The notes: generated from the letters alone by a model not told the origin. Numbered from the stretch's first letter, positions 42,752-51,665 are shown. The stretch: 64,000 nt of DNA from Fodinibacter sp045807225 (GCA_045807225.1 JBJMHU010000197.1:14838-78837); one strand, 5' to 3'. Numbers and translations are program-made.

Positions 42752-43620
42752 CCGCCGCGTCCTGCTGGTGCAGGCTCGTCAGCTGTGCGCGGCGGCGAGC
42801 AGAGCAGCTCGCCGTGCAGGACCGCGAACCAGGCGTCCGGGGAGTCGGCCCAGCGCCGCCAGCCCTGAGCCAGCCGTTCGAGGTCGTCGCTGCCGGCCAG
42901 CCCCCGCTGCAGGGCCTGCTCGGCCATGCCGGACCCGACGACCCGCTCGGCCCACATCCCGCCCCACCACGCCACGTCCTGCGGCGATGAGAAGCACCAG
43001 ACGGCGGCGGAGGACGAGACCACGTCGAGCCCGGCCGCCAGCGCCCAGCTCTTGAGATGGCGTCCGGCATCCGGCTCGGCGCCGTTGCCGCGGGCGACCA
43101 CCCGGTACAGGTCGAGCCACTCGTCGAGCTCGGGCACCGCCGGGAACCAGGTGAAGCCCGAGTAGTCGCTGTCGCGCACCGCGACGATCCCCTCCGGCGC
43201 GCAGACCCGGCCCATCTCGCGCAGCGCCGCGACGGGGTCACTGAGGTGCTGCAGCACCTGGTGGGCGTGCACCACGTCGACGGTGCCGGGCGCGTGGTCG
43301 AGCGCGTACACGTCGCCCACCATGAACTCGACATTGAGCACGCCGGCCCGCTCTGCGGCGGCGCGCGCCTCGTGGATGACGGCCTCGGACCGGTCGATGC
43401 CGGTCACGGACCCTGCGCTCGCCAGCTGCGCGAGGCCGAGGGTGATGGTGCCCGGACCGCAGCCCACGTCGAGGATCCGGGAGTCCTCCCGTAGGTGCGG
43501 CAACAGGTATCCGGCCGAGTTCTCCGGGGTCCGCCACCGATGGGACCGCAGCACCGACTCCACGTGGCCGTGGGTGTAGACGTCCTCGGGCGGGTTCATG
43601 GGCAGGATCGTTCCACTCAT
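42748..43620 (-). CDS. Class I SAM-dependent methyltransferase
   Basis: A 290-residue methyltransferase: helical start (HVESVLRSHRWRTPENSAGY), motif I ILDVGCGPGTITLGLAQLA, GIDRSEAVIHEARA, VGDVYALDHAPGTVDVVHAH and REMGRVCAPEGIVAV. Substrates of relatives are diverse small metabolites. ATG 43620 is used; ATG 43599 is also possible. Translation is coupled to the esterase gene downstream by ATGA. Confidence 0.9.
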   Translation of the reverse strand: MSGTILPMNPPEDVYTHGHVESVLRSHRWRTPENSAGYLLPHLREDSRILDVGCGPGTITLGLAQLASAGSVTGIDRSEAVIHEARAAAERAGVLNVEFMVGDVYALDHAPGTVDVVHAHQVLQHLSDPVAALREMGRVCAPEGIVAVRDSDYSGFTWFPAVPELDEWLDLYRVVARGNGAEPDAGRHLKSWALAAGLDVVSSSAAVWCFSSPQDVAWWGGMWAERVVGSGMAEQALQRGLAGSDDLERLAQGWRRWADSPDAWFAVLHGELLCSPPRTADEPAPAGRGG

Positions 43621-43820
43621 CTCGCAGGTCGGCGTGGCGGAGGTCCACCCTCGTGGCAGTCCAGCCTTCGCATCGGTCTCGTGGCTGGTGAGGGCCGATG
43701 CCCCGGTGGCAGGCCGGCCGGTTCGCCTCGGAGCACGCGACCCGCACCGGCATGCCCGGTCGGTGGAGGCTGACGGTCGCTGCTGGAACACAGCGTCGGG
43801 CGCGGCGCTACGCTGGCGCG

Positions 43821-44216
43821 ATGGCCGGCCTCGAGGACGTGGAGCGGCTCGTGGCCCTGCTGCCCGAGGTGTCCGACGGCGCCCGGCACGGCCACCGGAC
43901 GTGGCTGGTCGCGGACAAGGCCTTCGCCTGGGAGCGGCCCTTCAGCAAGGCCGACCTCAAGCGCTTCGCCGGTGCCCCGGTGCCTGACGGACCCATCCTG
44001 GCGCTGGTGACCGATGGCCTGGAGGACAAGGAGTCGCTGCTCCAGGCACACCCCGACCACCTGTTCACGATTCCCCACTTCGATGGGTACCCGGCGGTCC
44101 TCCTGCACCTGGCGAGTGCCAGCGACGACGACCTGCGCGAGGCCCTGCTCGACGCCTGGCTGGTCCACGCCCCGGATGACGTCGCGCGCGCACACCTCGA
44201 GCAGCGGCGCGACTAG
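43821..44216 (+). CDS. MmcQ/YjbR-family protein
   Basis: A 131-residue cyclodextrin-binding-fold (CyaY-like) DNA-binding protein of the MmcQ/YjbR group: LPEVSDGARHGHRTWLV, DKAFAWERPF, HPDHLFTIPHFDGYPAVLLHL and LLDAWLVHAPDDVARAHL. Leaderless: TACGCT at 43809-43814, six bases, ATG. Function in cells is not established. Confidence 0.9.
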   Translation: MAGLEDVERLVALLPEVSDGARHGHRTWLVADKAFAWERPFSKADLKRFAGAPVPDGPILALVTDGLEDKESLLQAHPDHLFTIPHFDGYPAVLLHLASASDDDLREALLDAWLVHAPDDVARAHLEQRRD

Positions 44217-44442
44217 CACCGTCAGGGCGGCGGCGCCCGTGGGTGTCCGGGGGACGGCCCCAGCAAGGACGAGCTCCTGGGCTCTACCCTGTGATGGGTG
44301 CGAAGGCGACCGGCGGCCTTGGGCCCGGCGCCGGCCCGGCAGTGGTCGGTGGACGAGGGGCTGGTCGAGGACGGCGCCACGCGGCTCTTCATCGAGGAGC
44401 ACCCCCAGCCAATCCTCCCGTGACCTTCGGTAGCGTCGACGG

Positions 44443-44880
44443 ATGCCCATCACCCTGGAGAACGTCGGCATCGCCGTGCGCGACCTGGAGGCGACGATCG
44501 CCTTCTTCACCGATCTCGGGCTCACCGTCGTCGGTCGCGACACCGTGAGCGGCGAGTGGACCGACACCGCGGTCGGCCTGGACGGCAACCACGCCAACAT
44601 CGCGATGCTGCAGACGCCGGACGGCGCAGGCCGCCTCGAGCTCTTCCAGTACATCCACCCGGAAGCGATCGAGACCGAACCCACCCGGCCGAACGAGATC
44701 GGCATGCACCGCGTGGCCTTCTCGGTCGACGACATCGACGCGGCCCTCGAGATCGCCGCAGCGCACGGCTGCCACCCGCTGCGTGGTGTGGCGAACTACC
44801 GGGACATCTACAAGCTGACCTACGTGCGCGGCCCGAGCGGCATCATCGTGATGCTCGCCGAGGACCTCACCCGGAGCTGA
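44443..44880 (+). CDS. VOC protein, methylmalonyl-CoA epimerase/glyoxalase-like
   Basis: A 145-residue VOC protein: ENVGIAVRDLEATIAFFTDL, EWTDTAVGLDGNHANIAML, LELFQYIHPEAIE, GMHRVAFSVDDIDAALE and VRGPSGIIVMLAEDL. His (GMHRVAF) and Glu (ELFQY) positions suit a metal site. Leaderless start: TAGCGT at 44431-44436, six bases, ATG 44443. It precedes an aldo/keto reductase on the same strand. Confidence 0.88.
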   Translation: MPITLENVGIAVRDLEATIAFFTDLGLTVVGRDTVSGEWTDTAVGLDGNHANIAMLQTPDGAGRLELFQYIHPEAIETEPTRPNEIGMHRVAFSVDDIDAALEIAAAHGCHPLRGVANYRDIYKLTYVRGPSGIIVMLAEDLTRS

Positions 44881-45019
44881 CCGTCACCGAGTCCGCTCCG
44901 AGGGCGGCGACCTCGCCCACGGCCGAGGGCACCGACCTCGACGTGGCGGAGCCGGTCGAGGGTCGCGGCAGACGGGAGGTCCCGGCGATCTGACGCGGGC
45001 CCGCAGCTAGGTTCTGCTC

Positions 45020-46048
45020 ATGCGCTACCGACGACTCGGCAACAGTGGATGTGCGGTCTCCGAGCTGTGCCTGGGCACGATGACCTTCGGGGCCGAGACC
45101 GACGAGACCGGCTCCCACGAGCAGCTCGACGTGTTCGTCGATGCCGGCGGCACACTCGTCGACACCGCCGACGTGTACTCGGCCGGCGTGTCGGAGGAGA
45201 TCATCGGGCGCTGGCTCGCGGCGCGTCCCTCCGACGTGACGGAGCGGGTCGTCCTGGCCACCAAGGGCAGGTTCGCCACCCGCCCCGGACCCAACGGAAA
45301 CGGCCTGTCGGCGCGGCACCTGACCCGCGCCCTCGACGCCTCCCTGCACCGGCTCGGCGTCGACGTCGTCGACCTCTACCAGGTGCACGCCTTCGACCCG
45401 CACACGCCGCTGGAGGAGACGCTGCGCACCCTCGACGGCTTCGCCCAGGCCGGGAAGATCCGGTACTACGGCCTGTCGAACTTCACCGGGTGGCAGCTGA
45501 CCAAGGCGGTGCTGACCGCCCGTGCGCTGGGCCTGCGCCAGCCGGTGACCCTGCAGCCGCAGTACAGCCTGGTCGTCCGCGAGATCGAGTGGGAGATCGT
45601 GCCGGCCGCGCTCGACGCGGGCATGGGGCTGCTGCCCTGGAGCCCGCTCGGGGGCGGCTGGCTCTCGGGCAAGTACCGCCGCGACCAACGACCGACCGGT
45701 GAGACCCGGCTCGGGGAGGACCCCGGCCGGGGCATGGAGGCGTACGACCGCCGCGGCAGCGACCGCACCTGGCGGGTGATCGACGCCGTGCAGCAGGTCG
45801 CCGACGGCCGGGGGATCTCCATGGCCGAGGTGGCCCTCGCCTGGGTCAACAACCGCCCGGCCGTGACGTCTCCGATCCTCGGTGCCCGCACGACCGAGCA
45901 GCTGCGGACGAACCTGCGGGCGGCCGGTCTCGAGCTGTCGGCCGAGGAGAACGCAGCGCTCGACGACGCCAGCGACCTGGGGGCCAGCGACTATCCCTAC
46001 GGTGAGCTGGGCGTCGACCAGCGCGGGCGCGACCTCGACGGCGGCTGA
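45020..46048 (+). CDS. Aldo/keto reductase
   Basis: A 342-residue NADPH-dependent reductase: RYRRLGNSGCAVSELCLG, catalytic Asp/Tyr in DTADVYSAG, Lys in VVLATKGRF and His in LYQVHAFDP, then NNRPAVTSPILGARTTEQL near the cofactor end. Length and motifs fit the YajO/YccK-like aldo/keto reductases. Leaderless: TAGGTT at 45008-45013, six bases, ATG. It is convergent with the ICMT gene. Confidence 0.93.
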   Translation: MRYRRLGNSGCAVSELCLGTMTFGAETDETGSHEQLDVFVDAGGTLVDTADVYSAGVSEEIIGRWLAARPSDVTERVVLATKGRFATRPGPNGNGLSARHLTRALDASLHRLGVDVVDLYQVHAFDPHTPLEETLRTLDGFAQAGKIRYYGLSNFTGWQLTKAVLTARALGLRQPVTLQPQYSLVVREIEWEIVPAALDAGMGLLPWSPLGGGWLSGKYRRDQRPTGETRLGEDPGRGMEAYDRRGSDRTWRVIDAVQQVADGRGISMAEVALAWVNNRPAVTSPILGARTTEQLRTNLRAAGLELSAEENAALDDASDLGASDYPYGELGVDQRGRDLDGG

Positions 46049-46062
46049 GCCGGCATCCGGGG

Positions 46063-46650
46063 TCACCAGAGGTAGGGCACGAGGCGGGCGCGGGTGGCCG
46101 CGAAGTCGAGGTAGGCGGCTCCCAGTGACTCGATGAGGGCGCGCTCCTCCACGCGGATGCGGTAGACCATCGCGGCCCCCACCCAGGCACAGCACACCAG
46201 CAGGCCCACCCAGTTGCCGACCATCAGGGCGCACCCGAGCACCACCATGAGCAGACCGGTGTAGCTCGGATGCCGCAGCACCCGGTAGGGACCGCGATCC
46301 ACGACGGCCTGGTCGGGGCTCGTCCGCAGCACCAGCGCGAAGTACCCGCCCAGCGTCCGGAACGACCACCACCGCAGGATCAGGCCGAGCCAGGCGACCA
46401 CGACCCCGACGGTCAACCCGGCCGCAGGCCAGGGCACCCGCGCACCCGGTGCGACGGACGCGGCCAACGGCAGGGTCAGGATGCCGGTGACGAACCCGAG
46501 CCTGAACACCACCTCGGCGCCGAGGTCGGCGTTGCGTGCCCCCGGACGCACCCGCCGCGCCTGGGCCAGCTCCCCGGCCGAGAAGGCCAGGACGGTGACC
46601 AGGAGCGCCTCGCCGCTGGTGGAGAGCTGCTGCAGGTCGAGCAGGGCCAC
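46063..46650 (-). CDS. Isoprenylcysteine carboxyl methyltransferase-family membrane protein
   Basis: A 195-residue integral membrane methyltransferase-like protein with four to five helices and the family block GPYRVLRHPSYTGLLMVVLG, then VYRIRVEERALIESLG with the conserved EE. In bacteria such proteins methylate lipids or other membrane substrates. GTG 46650 lies six bases after a CATTGT -10 on the minus strand, so it is likely leaderless. It is divergent from the ASCH gene. Confidence 0.88.
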   Translation of the reverse strand: MALLDLQQLSTSGEALLVTVLAFSAGELAQARRVRPGARNADLGAEVVFRLGFVTGILTLPLAASVAPGARVPWPAAGLTVGVVVAWLGLILRWWSFRTLGGYFALVLRTSPDQAVVDRGPYRVLRHPSYTGLLMVVLGCALMVGNWVGLLVCCAWVGAAMVYRIRVEERALIESLGAAYLDFAATRARLVPYLW

Positions 46651-46713
46651 CCGGCCACAATGGCAGGTCGACCCCTGGCTGACCCCGGCTCCGGTGCCGT
46701 GGGAGGGTGGGGC

Positions 46714-47211
46714 ATGGACTCCGTGGACGACAACGAGCTCGATGCCTTCTGGGCGATCTCCCGGGAGCACGCCCAGCTGGCGGGGGTGCCCACGTACATG
46801 GGTGCCAACCCCGTGCGGACGCTCCGGCCCCCGGCATGGTCGTTCGGTGCGACTCCGGAGCAGTCCGACGAGCTGCTCGCACTGGTCCTCGGCGGCACCA
46901 AGACGGCCACCTCCAGCGCGCGCGCCGACTACGTCGGCGAGGCTGAGCCGCTTCCCGAGCCCGGGATGCTCAGCATCGTCCTCGACGGGGCCGGCCACCC
47001 GCGAGCCCTGGTGGTGACCACCGAGGCCCGGGTCGTCCCCTTCGACCAGGTGGATGCCGACCACGCCCGCGAGGAGGGGGAGGGCGACGGCACCCTCGAG
47101 CACTGGCGGGCGGCGCACGAGCGCTTCTTCTCGCAGAACGCCTCAGGAGGCTTCCAGCCGGACATGCTGGTCGTGCTCGAGCGCTTCCGCGTCCTGTACC
47201 CGGCCACCTGA
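46714..47211 (+). CDS. ASCH-domain protein
   Basis: A 165-residue protein with an ASCH (PUA-like) RNA-binding fold: helical lead DDNELDAFWAISREHAQ, GGTKTATSSARADY (the G-x-K-x-x-T binding motif), LSIVLDGAGHPRALVVTTEA and LEHWRAAHERFF. Members are thought to bind modified RNA or nucleotides. GGGAGGG precedes ATG 46714. Confidence 0.9.
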   Translation: MDSVDDNELDAFWAISREHAQLAGVPTYMGANPVRTLRPPAWSFGATPEQSDELLALVLGGTKTATSSARADYVGEAEPLPEPGMLSIVLDGAGHPRALVVTTEARVVPFDQVDADHAREEGEGDGTLEHWRAAHERFFSQNASGGFQPDMLVVLERFRVLYPAT

Positions 47212-47316
47212 CGCCAGGGCGTCTGGCCGCCCGCCCCACCCCGGCACCGTGGACCGGTGACCCACGTCACGGCCCACATGGGGTTCAGCCGGCGCATCGG
47301 TGGGCAGGCGTGGTGC

Positions 47317-47847
47317 ATGAGCAACGACAAGGCAGCACAGGCCCGCGAAGGGCTCCTCGACAGCGTCAAGGGCAAGGCGAAGGAAGTCGCCGGAGCCGTG
47401 AGCGGCAGGGACGACCTCGTGGAGGAAGGGCAGCTGCAGCAGGCGGCAGCCAGTGACCGCAAGGCCGCCCTCGCCGACGAGGCGCTCGCCGAGGCAGAGC
47501 GCGACGAGGCCACTGCGCGGCTGCGCGAGGAGAGCCGTGAGGCAGCCGAGCTGAAGGGCGCCGCACGCGCCCAGGCCGAGCGCGAGCAGTCCCGCGTGGA
47601 GCTCCAGCGCGCCGGTGAGCACGCAGCCGCCGCCCAGCAGGCTCGACGGCAGGAGGCTGCCGGTCGAGAGGCCGCCGAGCAGCGGGCCGACCAGCTCGCC
47701 GAGCGTCGACTGCGCGAGGCCGAGGCCATCGCGGCGGACGCCGACTCCACCGAGCAGGAGGCCGCCGCAGCGAAGCGGCGCCTCGAGCGGCAGGCCGCCG
47801 CCGCCGACCAGCAGGCCGCGCAGCTGCGCGCCCGGACCCAGAAGTGA
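47317..47847 (+). CDS. CsbD-like stress protein with long coiled-coil extension
   Basis: A 176-residue protein. Residues 12-45 resemble CsbD (REGLLDSVKGKAKEVAG, AVSGRDDLVEEGQLQQ). The rest is an Ala/Glu/Arg/Gln-rich helix, certainly coiled coil. CsbD proteins are general-stress (SigB-type) proteins in Bacillus; the extension may bind nucleic acid or membranes. The start ATG 47317 has only a weak GGGCAGG. It is followed nine bases later by an Ala/Lys-rich partner. Confidence 0.82.
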   Translation: MSNDKAAQAREGLLDSVKGKAKEVAGAVSGRDDLVEEGQLQQAAASDRKAALADEALAEAERDEATARLREESREAAELKGAARAQAEREQSRVELQRAGEHAAAAQQARRQEAAGREAAEQRADQLAERRLREAEAIAADADSTEQEAAAAKRRLERQAAAADQQAAQLRARTQK

Positions 47848-47855
47848 GGACCCCC

Positions 47856-48500
47856 ATGATCAGCACCGTCATCGCACTTCCCTACGAGATCGCCCGACTT
47901 CCCCTGGTCGTGCTCGACACGGGCCTGTCCGCGCTGCCCGAGACCTCCGCGCCCCGCGTCGCGGTGGACCGTGCGCTCGGCATGTCGGACCAGCTCGCCG
48001 GCATCGTGCTGCGAAACGGAGCCATCGCCCGGCGCGGCGCCGACCGCATCGAGCGTTCCCGCACGCTGCAGCTGGCCACCCAGCTCGAGCGGGACGCCGC
48101 GCAGCGTCGGGAGCAGGCACGCCAGGCCGCCGCTGCCGGCTCCCGACAGGCCGCCCAGCAGCGCGACGCCGCTGAGAAGCGCGTCGTGTCGGGCCTGAAG
48201 GAGGCGGACGCCGCCGAGGCGAAGGGCAAGCAGCAGGCCAAGGCCAAGGCCGCCACGACGGCATCGGCGAAGAAGGCGGCCGCCGACAAGCGGGCCGCGG
48301 GCCGCACGGCCAAGACCGCCCAGGCCAAGGCGCGCGTCGACTCCGCCGCATCGGCCAAGAAGCGAGCCGCGGAGCGGGCGGCGAAGTCCGAGCTCGACGA
48401 CGCCCGCACCAAGAAGCAGGCCGCGGCCCGTACCCGCGCCGACGCCGACCGCCTCAGCGACCTCACCGACGCCAGGAAGCGGCGCCGCAGCCAGGGCTGA
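47856..48500 (+). CDS. Ala/Lys-rich protein with short hydrophobic N-terminus
   Basis: A 214-residue protein: MISTVIALPYEIARLPLVVL begins with a membrane-hugging segment, then a domain to residue 80, and a long Ala/Lys/Arg low-complexity C-terminal region reminiscent of histone-like or IF2-N-terminal tails (AKGKQQAKAKAATTA, AKSELDDARTKKQAAARTRA). It may bind DNA or polyphosphate. ATG 47856 has GAGG six bases before; GTG 47844, overlapping the previous stop (GTGA), is an alternative. It forms a pair with the CsbD-like gene. Confidence 0.8.
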   Translation: MISTVIALPYEIARLPLVVLDTGLSALPETSAPRVAVDRALGMSDQLAGIVLRNGAIARRGADRIERSRTLQLATQLERDAAQRREQARQAAAAGSRQAAQQRDAAEKRVVSGLKEADAAEAKGKQQAKAKAATTASAKKAAADKRAAGRTAKTAQAKARVDSAASAKKRAAERAAKSELDDARTKKQAAARTRADADRLSDLTDARKRRRSQG

Positions 48501-48507
48501 GGATGCC

Positions 48508-48539
48508 GGCCGCCCGCGCCGACGAGGGTGCGGGCGGCC
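48508..48539. terminator. 10-bp hairpin between convergent genes
   Basis: GGCCGCCCGC (48508-48517) pairs with GCGGGCGGCC (48530-48539). It lies after the Ala/Lys-rich gene and before the end of the opposing glycosyltransferase gene, so it could terminate both. Confidence 0.6.
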
Positions 48540-48618
48540 ACTGCGGCCGGATGACGGCCGGGCCCTGCCGACCCCGGGTCGCGCCCGGGGCGCCCCGACC
48601 CGTGACCGTTGTCCTCGA

Positions 48619-48801
48619 TCAGCCGAACGTGCCGCCGATGCCACTGAGCAGCTCGGCAGGGTTGATGCCGAGCTGGTCCAGCTTGGCGCCGTGCTGGTCG
48701 GTGTCGACGTTCACCGGCAGCTCCCGCTCGGCGTGGTCGGCGACGTCGTGCTGGCCCCGGCTGCGCAGCAGCTCGACGATCTCGTCCTTGTCGATGTTCA
48801 T
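48619..48801 (-). CDS. 60-aa small protein, in frame at the end of the glycosyltransferase
   Basis: ATG 48801 has a good GAGGGG six bases upstream, so this segment can be translated alone. It reads MNIDKDEIVELLRSRGQHD, then DHAERELPVNVDTDQHG and a hydrophobic end (NPAELLSGIGG). Similar short proteins stand alone in other actinobacteria, as far as I recall. Here no stop codon separates it from the glycosyltransferase upstream, so it may also be a C-terminal domain. Function unknown. Confidence 0.6.
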   Translation of the reverse strand: MNIDKDEIVELLRSRGQHDVADHAERELPVNVDTDQHGAKLDQLGINPAELLSGIGGTFG

Positions 48802-49869
48802 GGTGTTCCCCTCTGTGAAGTGGTCGGTCTCGGTGAGTTCCGGTGTGAGCGCTGCGGATCGGGCTGCGAGGCGCCGGCGGAGGTCGCGCTCCGAGTGGGC
48901 GGCCACGGGCAGCCGGCGGCCGTTGTACCGTGCGCCCCCGCGGATGCGTGCACCCAGGGCGACCCAGGAGCAGATGCCCCGCTCGATCGCCCACAGCGGC
49001 GCGGCGAGCGATGCCCAGGGGGGAAAGGCGCGCCGACCCCCGGACCGCCGGCGGCCCACCTCGGCGACAGCGACGACACCCGCGGCGACGGCTCCGAGCA
49101 GGCTGGCCCGGCGGCAGAGCAGCAGCAGGGCCGGCACCGTGCCGAGCCCCAGCATCCAGCGGACGGGGCTCGCGGCATCCTCGTAGGCCTGTCGCACCCG
49201 CTGCCGGAGGAAGTGGCTCGCCCTCGGTGGGCGGCGCGGCACCAGCACGTCGGGCCGGTGCACGACCACACCACCGGCCGCCTCGACGGTGCGGGCCATC
49301 TCGAGGTTCTCGAACAGCACGTCCGGTGACCACCCGCCCGCGCGCAGCACGGTGTCCCGCCGGCACCCGACGGTGCCCGGCCAGTCGACCGCGACGGCGC
49401 GGTTCAGCAGCATCCGACCGCTCTCCCACCACACCCACCAGGGCCACCGGGTCGGCACGTTCTGCGGCACCACGAGGTCGGCGACCCGCAGCGCCGTGAC
49501 CACGGTCGACAGCTCGGCGCGGCCGTAGCGGACGTCGTCGTCACAGACGACGACGAACGGATGCCGGGCCGCCGCGATCCCGGTCATCGCCCCGGTGACC
49601 TTGCCGTTCGCACCGGACCAGCGAGGGTCGGGGTCGAGGACGCGCACCTGCTCGGGCCAGCCCGCTCGGCGGGCGGCTGCCTGTGGGGCGGGTGACCCGT
49701 CGACGACGGTGACGTCGCACCAGGCCGCCACCTGGTCCAGGTAGGCGGCCAGCTCCGCCTCGTCCTCCGGTGATGCCGAGTCCCAGCGCAGCGGCATCAC
49801 CAGCTCGCACTGCAGCCGGCGCCGTCGGGTGGATGGCTGCGGCCGGTGGCTCTCGAGAGTCGTGTGCAC
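48619..49869 (-). CDS. Family 2 glycosyltransferase, continuous with a C-terminal small protein
   Basis: A 416-residue frame. The GT2 domain (residues 20-250) has the nucleotide-binding strand ELVMPLRWDSASPEDEAEL, DVTVVDGSP, PRWSGANGKVTGAMTG, the metal motif FVVVCDDDVRYG and the acceptor region FENLEMARTVEAAGG. Two C-terminal membrane helices follow (VPALLLLCRRASLLGAVAAG and ASLAAPLWAIERGICSWVAL). The natural end seems to be near GRRLPVAAHSERDLRRRL. Sixty further residues, identical to the small protein, are read through without a stop. GTG 49869 has GAGGGG five bases upstream. It probably decorates an envelope lipid or polymer. Confidence 0.85.
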   Translation of the reverse strand: MHTTLESHRPQPSTRRRRLQCELVMPLRWDSASPEDEAELAAYLDQVAAWCDVTVVDGSPAPQAAARRAGWPEQVRVLDPDPRWSGANGKVTGAMTGIAAARHPFVVVCDDDVRYGRAELSTVVTALRVADLVVPQNVPTRWPWWVWWESGRMLLNRAVAVDWPGTVGCRRDTVLRAGGWSPDVLFENLEMARTVEAAGGVVVHRPDVLVPRRPPRASHFLRQRVRQAYEDAASPVRWMLGLGTVPALLLLCRRASLLGAVAAGVVAVAEVGRRRSGGRRAFPPWASLAAPLWAIERGICSWVALGARIRGGARYNGRRLPVAAHSERDLRRRLAARSAALTPELTETDHFTEGNTMNIDKDEIVELLRSRGQHDVADHAERELPVNVDTDQHGAKLDQLGINPAELLSGIGGTFG

Positions 49870-50068
49870 GGTGACCCCTCGTGTCGTGCTCCGGTCGGGG
49901 CCCCGCGCATCTGGAGGTGTCGATCCGAACAGTGCTGCTCGTACCCTCGGCCCGGGAGGAGAAACCCTGCCCCCCGGGGGTGGCCCCACGGGCCGGGGGG
50001 CTCGTCGCAGCCGGCGACCGAGTGGGGTGCTGTTTGGCAGCCCGGGTGCCGGGTACGACGAACACACT

Positions 50069-50815
50069 ATGCCGCTCGAACCTTTGCCCGAGACCCGCGA
50101 GGCGCTGCTCAGCATGGCGCAGTGGGGCGAGCGTGACCTCACGTCGGAGCTGGTCCACCAGGCTGAGCTCGCGGAGGAGATCGTGCCCAACCTGGTGGGG
50201 TTGAGCCTTGCCCTGGTCAGGGACGGGCTGACCTTCACGGTTGCCGCCACCCCTGACCACCTGGCGCTGCTCGACGCGATCCAGTACGCCTTCGGCGGGC
50301 CGTGCGTCGACGCCGCAGTGCTCGACGCGACCGTTCTCAGCGGAAACAGCGACGACGGCCTGCTCGACGAGCAGCGATGGGTGCAGTTCGCCCGGGCCGG
50401 CGCCGCCCACGGTGTGATGAGCACCCTCTCCATGCCGATCCACGCGGACGGTCGCGTGGTCGCCGGCCTCAACCTCTACGCCTCCACCCCCAACGCCTTC
50501 GCCGGGCGGGAGGAGCAGCTGGCCACGATGCTGGGCGCCTGGGCGCCCGGAGCCGTGCACAACGCAGACCTCTCCTTCTCCAGCCGGGCGGCGGCGCGGG
50601 AGGCTCCCCGAGTGCTCCACGACAACAGCGTGATGGACCAGGCCACCGGCGTGGTCGTGGCCACGCACGCGGTTCCCCAGTCGCAGGCGCGCGAGATCAT
50701 CGCCGATGCCGCGCGCCGGGCCGGGCAGAGCGAGCTCACCGTCGCTCGGGAGCTGGTCCGCCGCTTCCTGCCGGGCCAGGACCCGGCCTCGTCGCTGCAC
50801 GAGTCGAAGGACTGA
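50069..50815 (+). CDS. GAF-domain protein with C-terminal ANTAR-like region
   Basis: A 248-residue regulator. A GAF domain spans residues 35-165 (LSLALVRDGLTFTVAATPDH, GGPCVDAAVLDATVL, STLSMPIHADGRVVAGLNLY). The C-terminal 60 residues form helices resembling ANTAR: VMDQATGVVVATHAVPQSQA, then ADAARRAGQSELTVARELV. ANTAR proteins bind nascent RNA hairpins and cause antitermination. No clear ribosome site before ATG 50069. The paralogue follows 73 bases later, implying a paired sensor. Confidence 0.85.
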   Translation: MPLEPLPETREALLSMAQWGERDLTSELVHQAELAEEIVPNLVGLSLALVRDGLTFTVAATPDHLALLDAIQYAFGGPCVDAAVLDATVLSGNSDDGLLDEQRWVQFARAGAAHGVMSTLSMPIHADGRVVAGLNLYASTPNAFAGREEQLATMLGAWAPGAVHNADLSFSSRAAAREAPRVLHDNSVMDQATGVVVATHAVPQSQAREIIADAARRAGQSELTVARELVRRFLPGQDPASSLHESKD

Positions 50816-50888
50816 GTGATCCCATGACACACCACGCGCACGCCCGGTTGGCGGCTGCTTCGGCATCGAGAACGTAGGGAGGGGCGGG

Positions 50889-51665
50889 ATGATGGCGCAC
50901 TTCGAGGACGAGCGCCGCGACGGGCGCGTCGTCGGCACCGTTCCGCAGGTGGACCTGCGCGACGTCGCCGTCGCCATGCGGTCCCTGTCCACCGAGACGG
51001 CCGGGGTGGGCCCGCAGAGCCCCCTGCAGCGGTTGGTGTCCGTCGCCGTCGAGCGCGTCCCGGGCACCCGCTGGGCCAGCGTCAGCCTGCTGCGTGCCGG
51101 CCGCTTCACCACCCCCGCCGCAACCGACGACATCGCGGTGCGCGCCGACACCATGCAGTACGACATCGGTTCGGGCCCGTGCGTGGATGCCGCGCTCGAC
51201 GACTCCGTCTACGTCACCGGCGACGTCACCTCGGGCGAGCGTTGGGCGACCTGGGGGCATCGGGTCGCCACCGAGCTCGGCGTGCGCAGCGTCTTCGCGC
51301 AACGCCTGCACCTCATCGAGGGCTCCGACTTCATCGCCAGCCTCAACATCTACTCGGACCAGCCCGCAGCCTTCGACGACCACGCCGTCGGCATGGGCCT
51401 GGTCCTGGCCACCCACGCCGCGATGATCGTCAGCGAGACGATCGCCAGGGACCGTGCCGACAACCTGCGGCGGGCGCTGGAGAGCAACCGCGAGATCGGC
51501 GTCGCCATCGGCGTCCTCATGCACCAGCACCGCATCACCCGGGAGCAGGCCTTCGACCTGCTGCGCGTCGCCAGCCAGGACAGCAACCGCAAGCTCGCGG
51601 ACGTCGCGGCGGACGTCGCCGACACCGGTGTGCTCACCATCCGCCGGCGAGCAGGCACCACCTGA
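50889..51665 (+). CDS. GAF- and ANTAR-domain RNA-binding antitermination regulator
   Basis: A 258-residue protein with a GAF domain (40-170: RWASVSLLRAGRFTTPAATD, YDIGSGPCVDAALDD, SLNIYSDQPAAF) and a clear ANTAR domain (185-245: ALESNREIGVAIGVLMHQHR, ITREQAFDLLRVASQ, RKLADVAADV). It likely senses a small molecule and binds dual hairpins in target leaders. GAGGGGCGGG precedes ATG 50889. The last 15 bases, including the stop, are repeated three times (51651-51695), so read-through would hit further stops. Confidence 0.92.
   Translation: MMAHFEDERRDGRVVGTVPQVDLRDVAVAMRSLSTETAGVGPQSPLQRLVSVAVERVPGTRWASVSLLRAGRFTTPAATDDIAVRADTMQYDIGSGPCVDAALDDSVYVTGDVTSGERWATWGHRVATELGVRSVFAQRLHLIEGSDFIASLNIYSDQPAAFDDHAVGMGLVLATHAAMIVSETIARDRADNLRRALESNREIGVAIGVLMHQHRITREQAFDLLRVASQDSNRKLADVAADVADTGVLTIRRRAGTT

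Noticed and set aside
44298..44423. 41-codon frame reading QWSVDEGLVEDGATRLF near its end
   Set aside because: Plausible composition but no ribosome site, uncertain start and no family; might be a relic.
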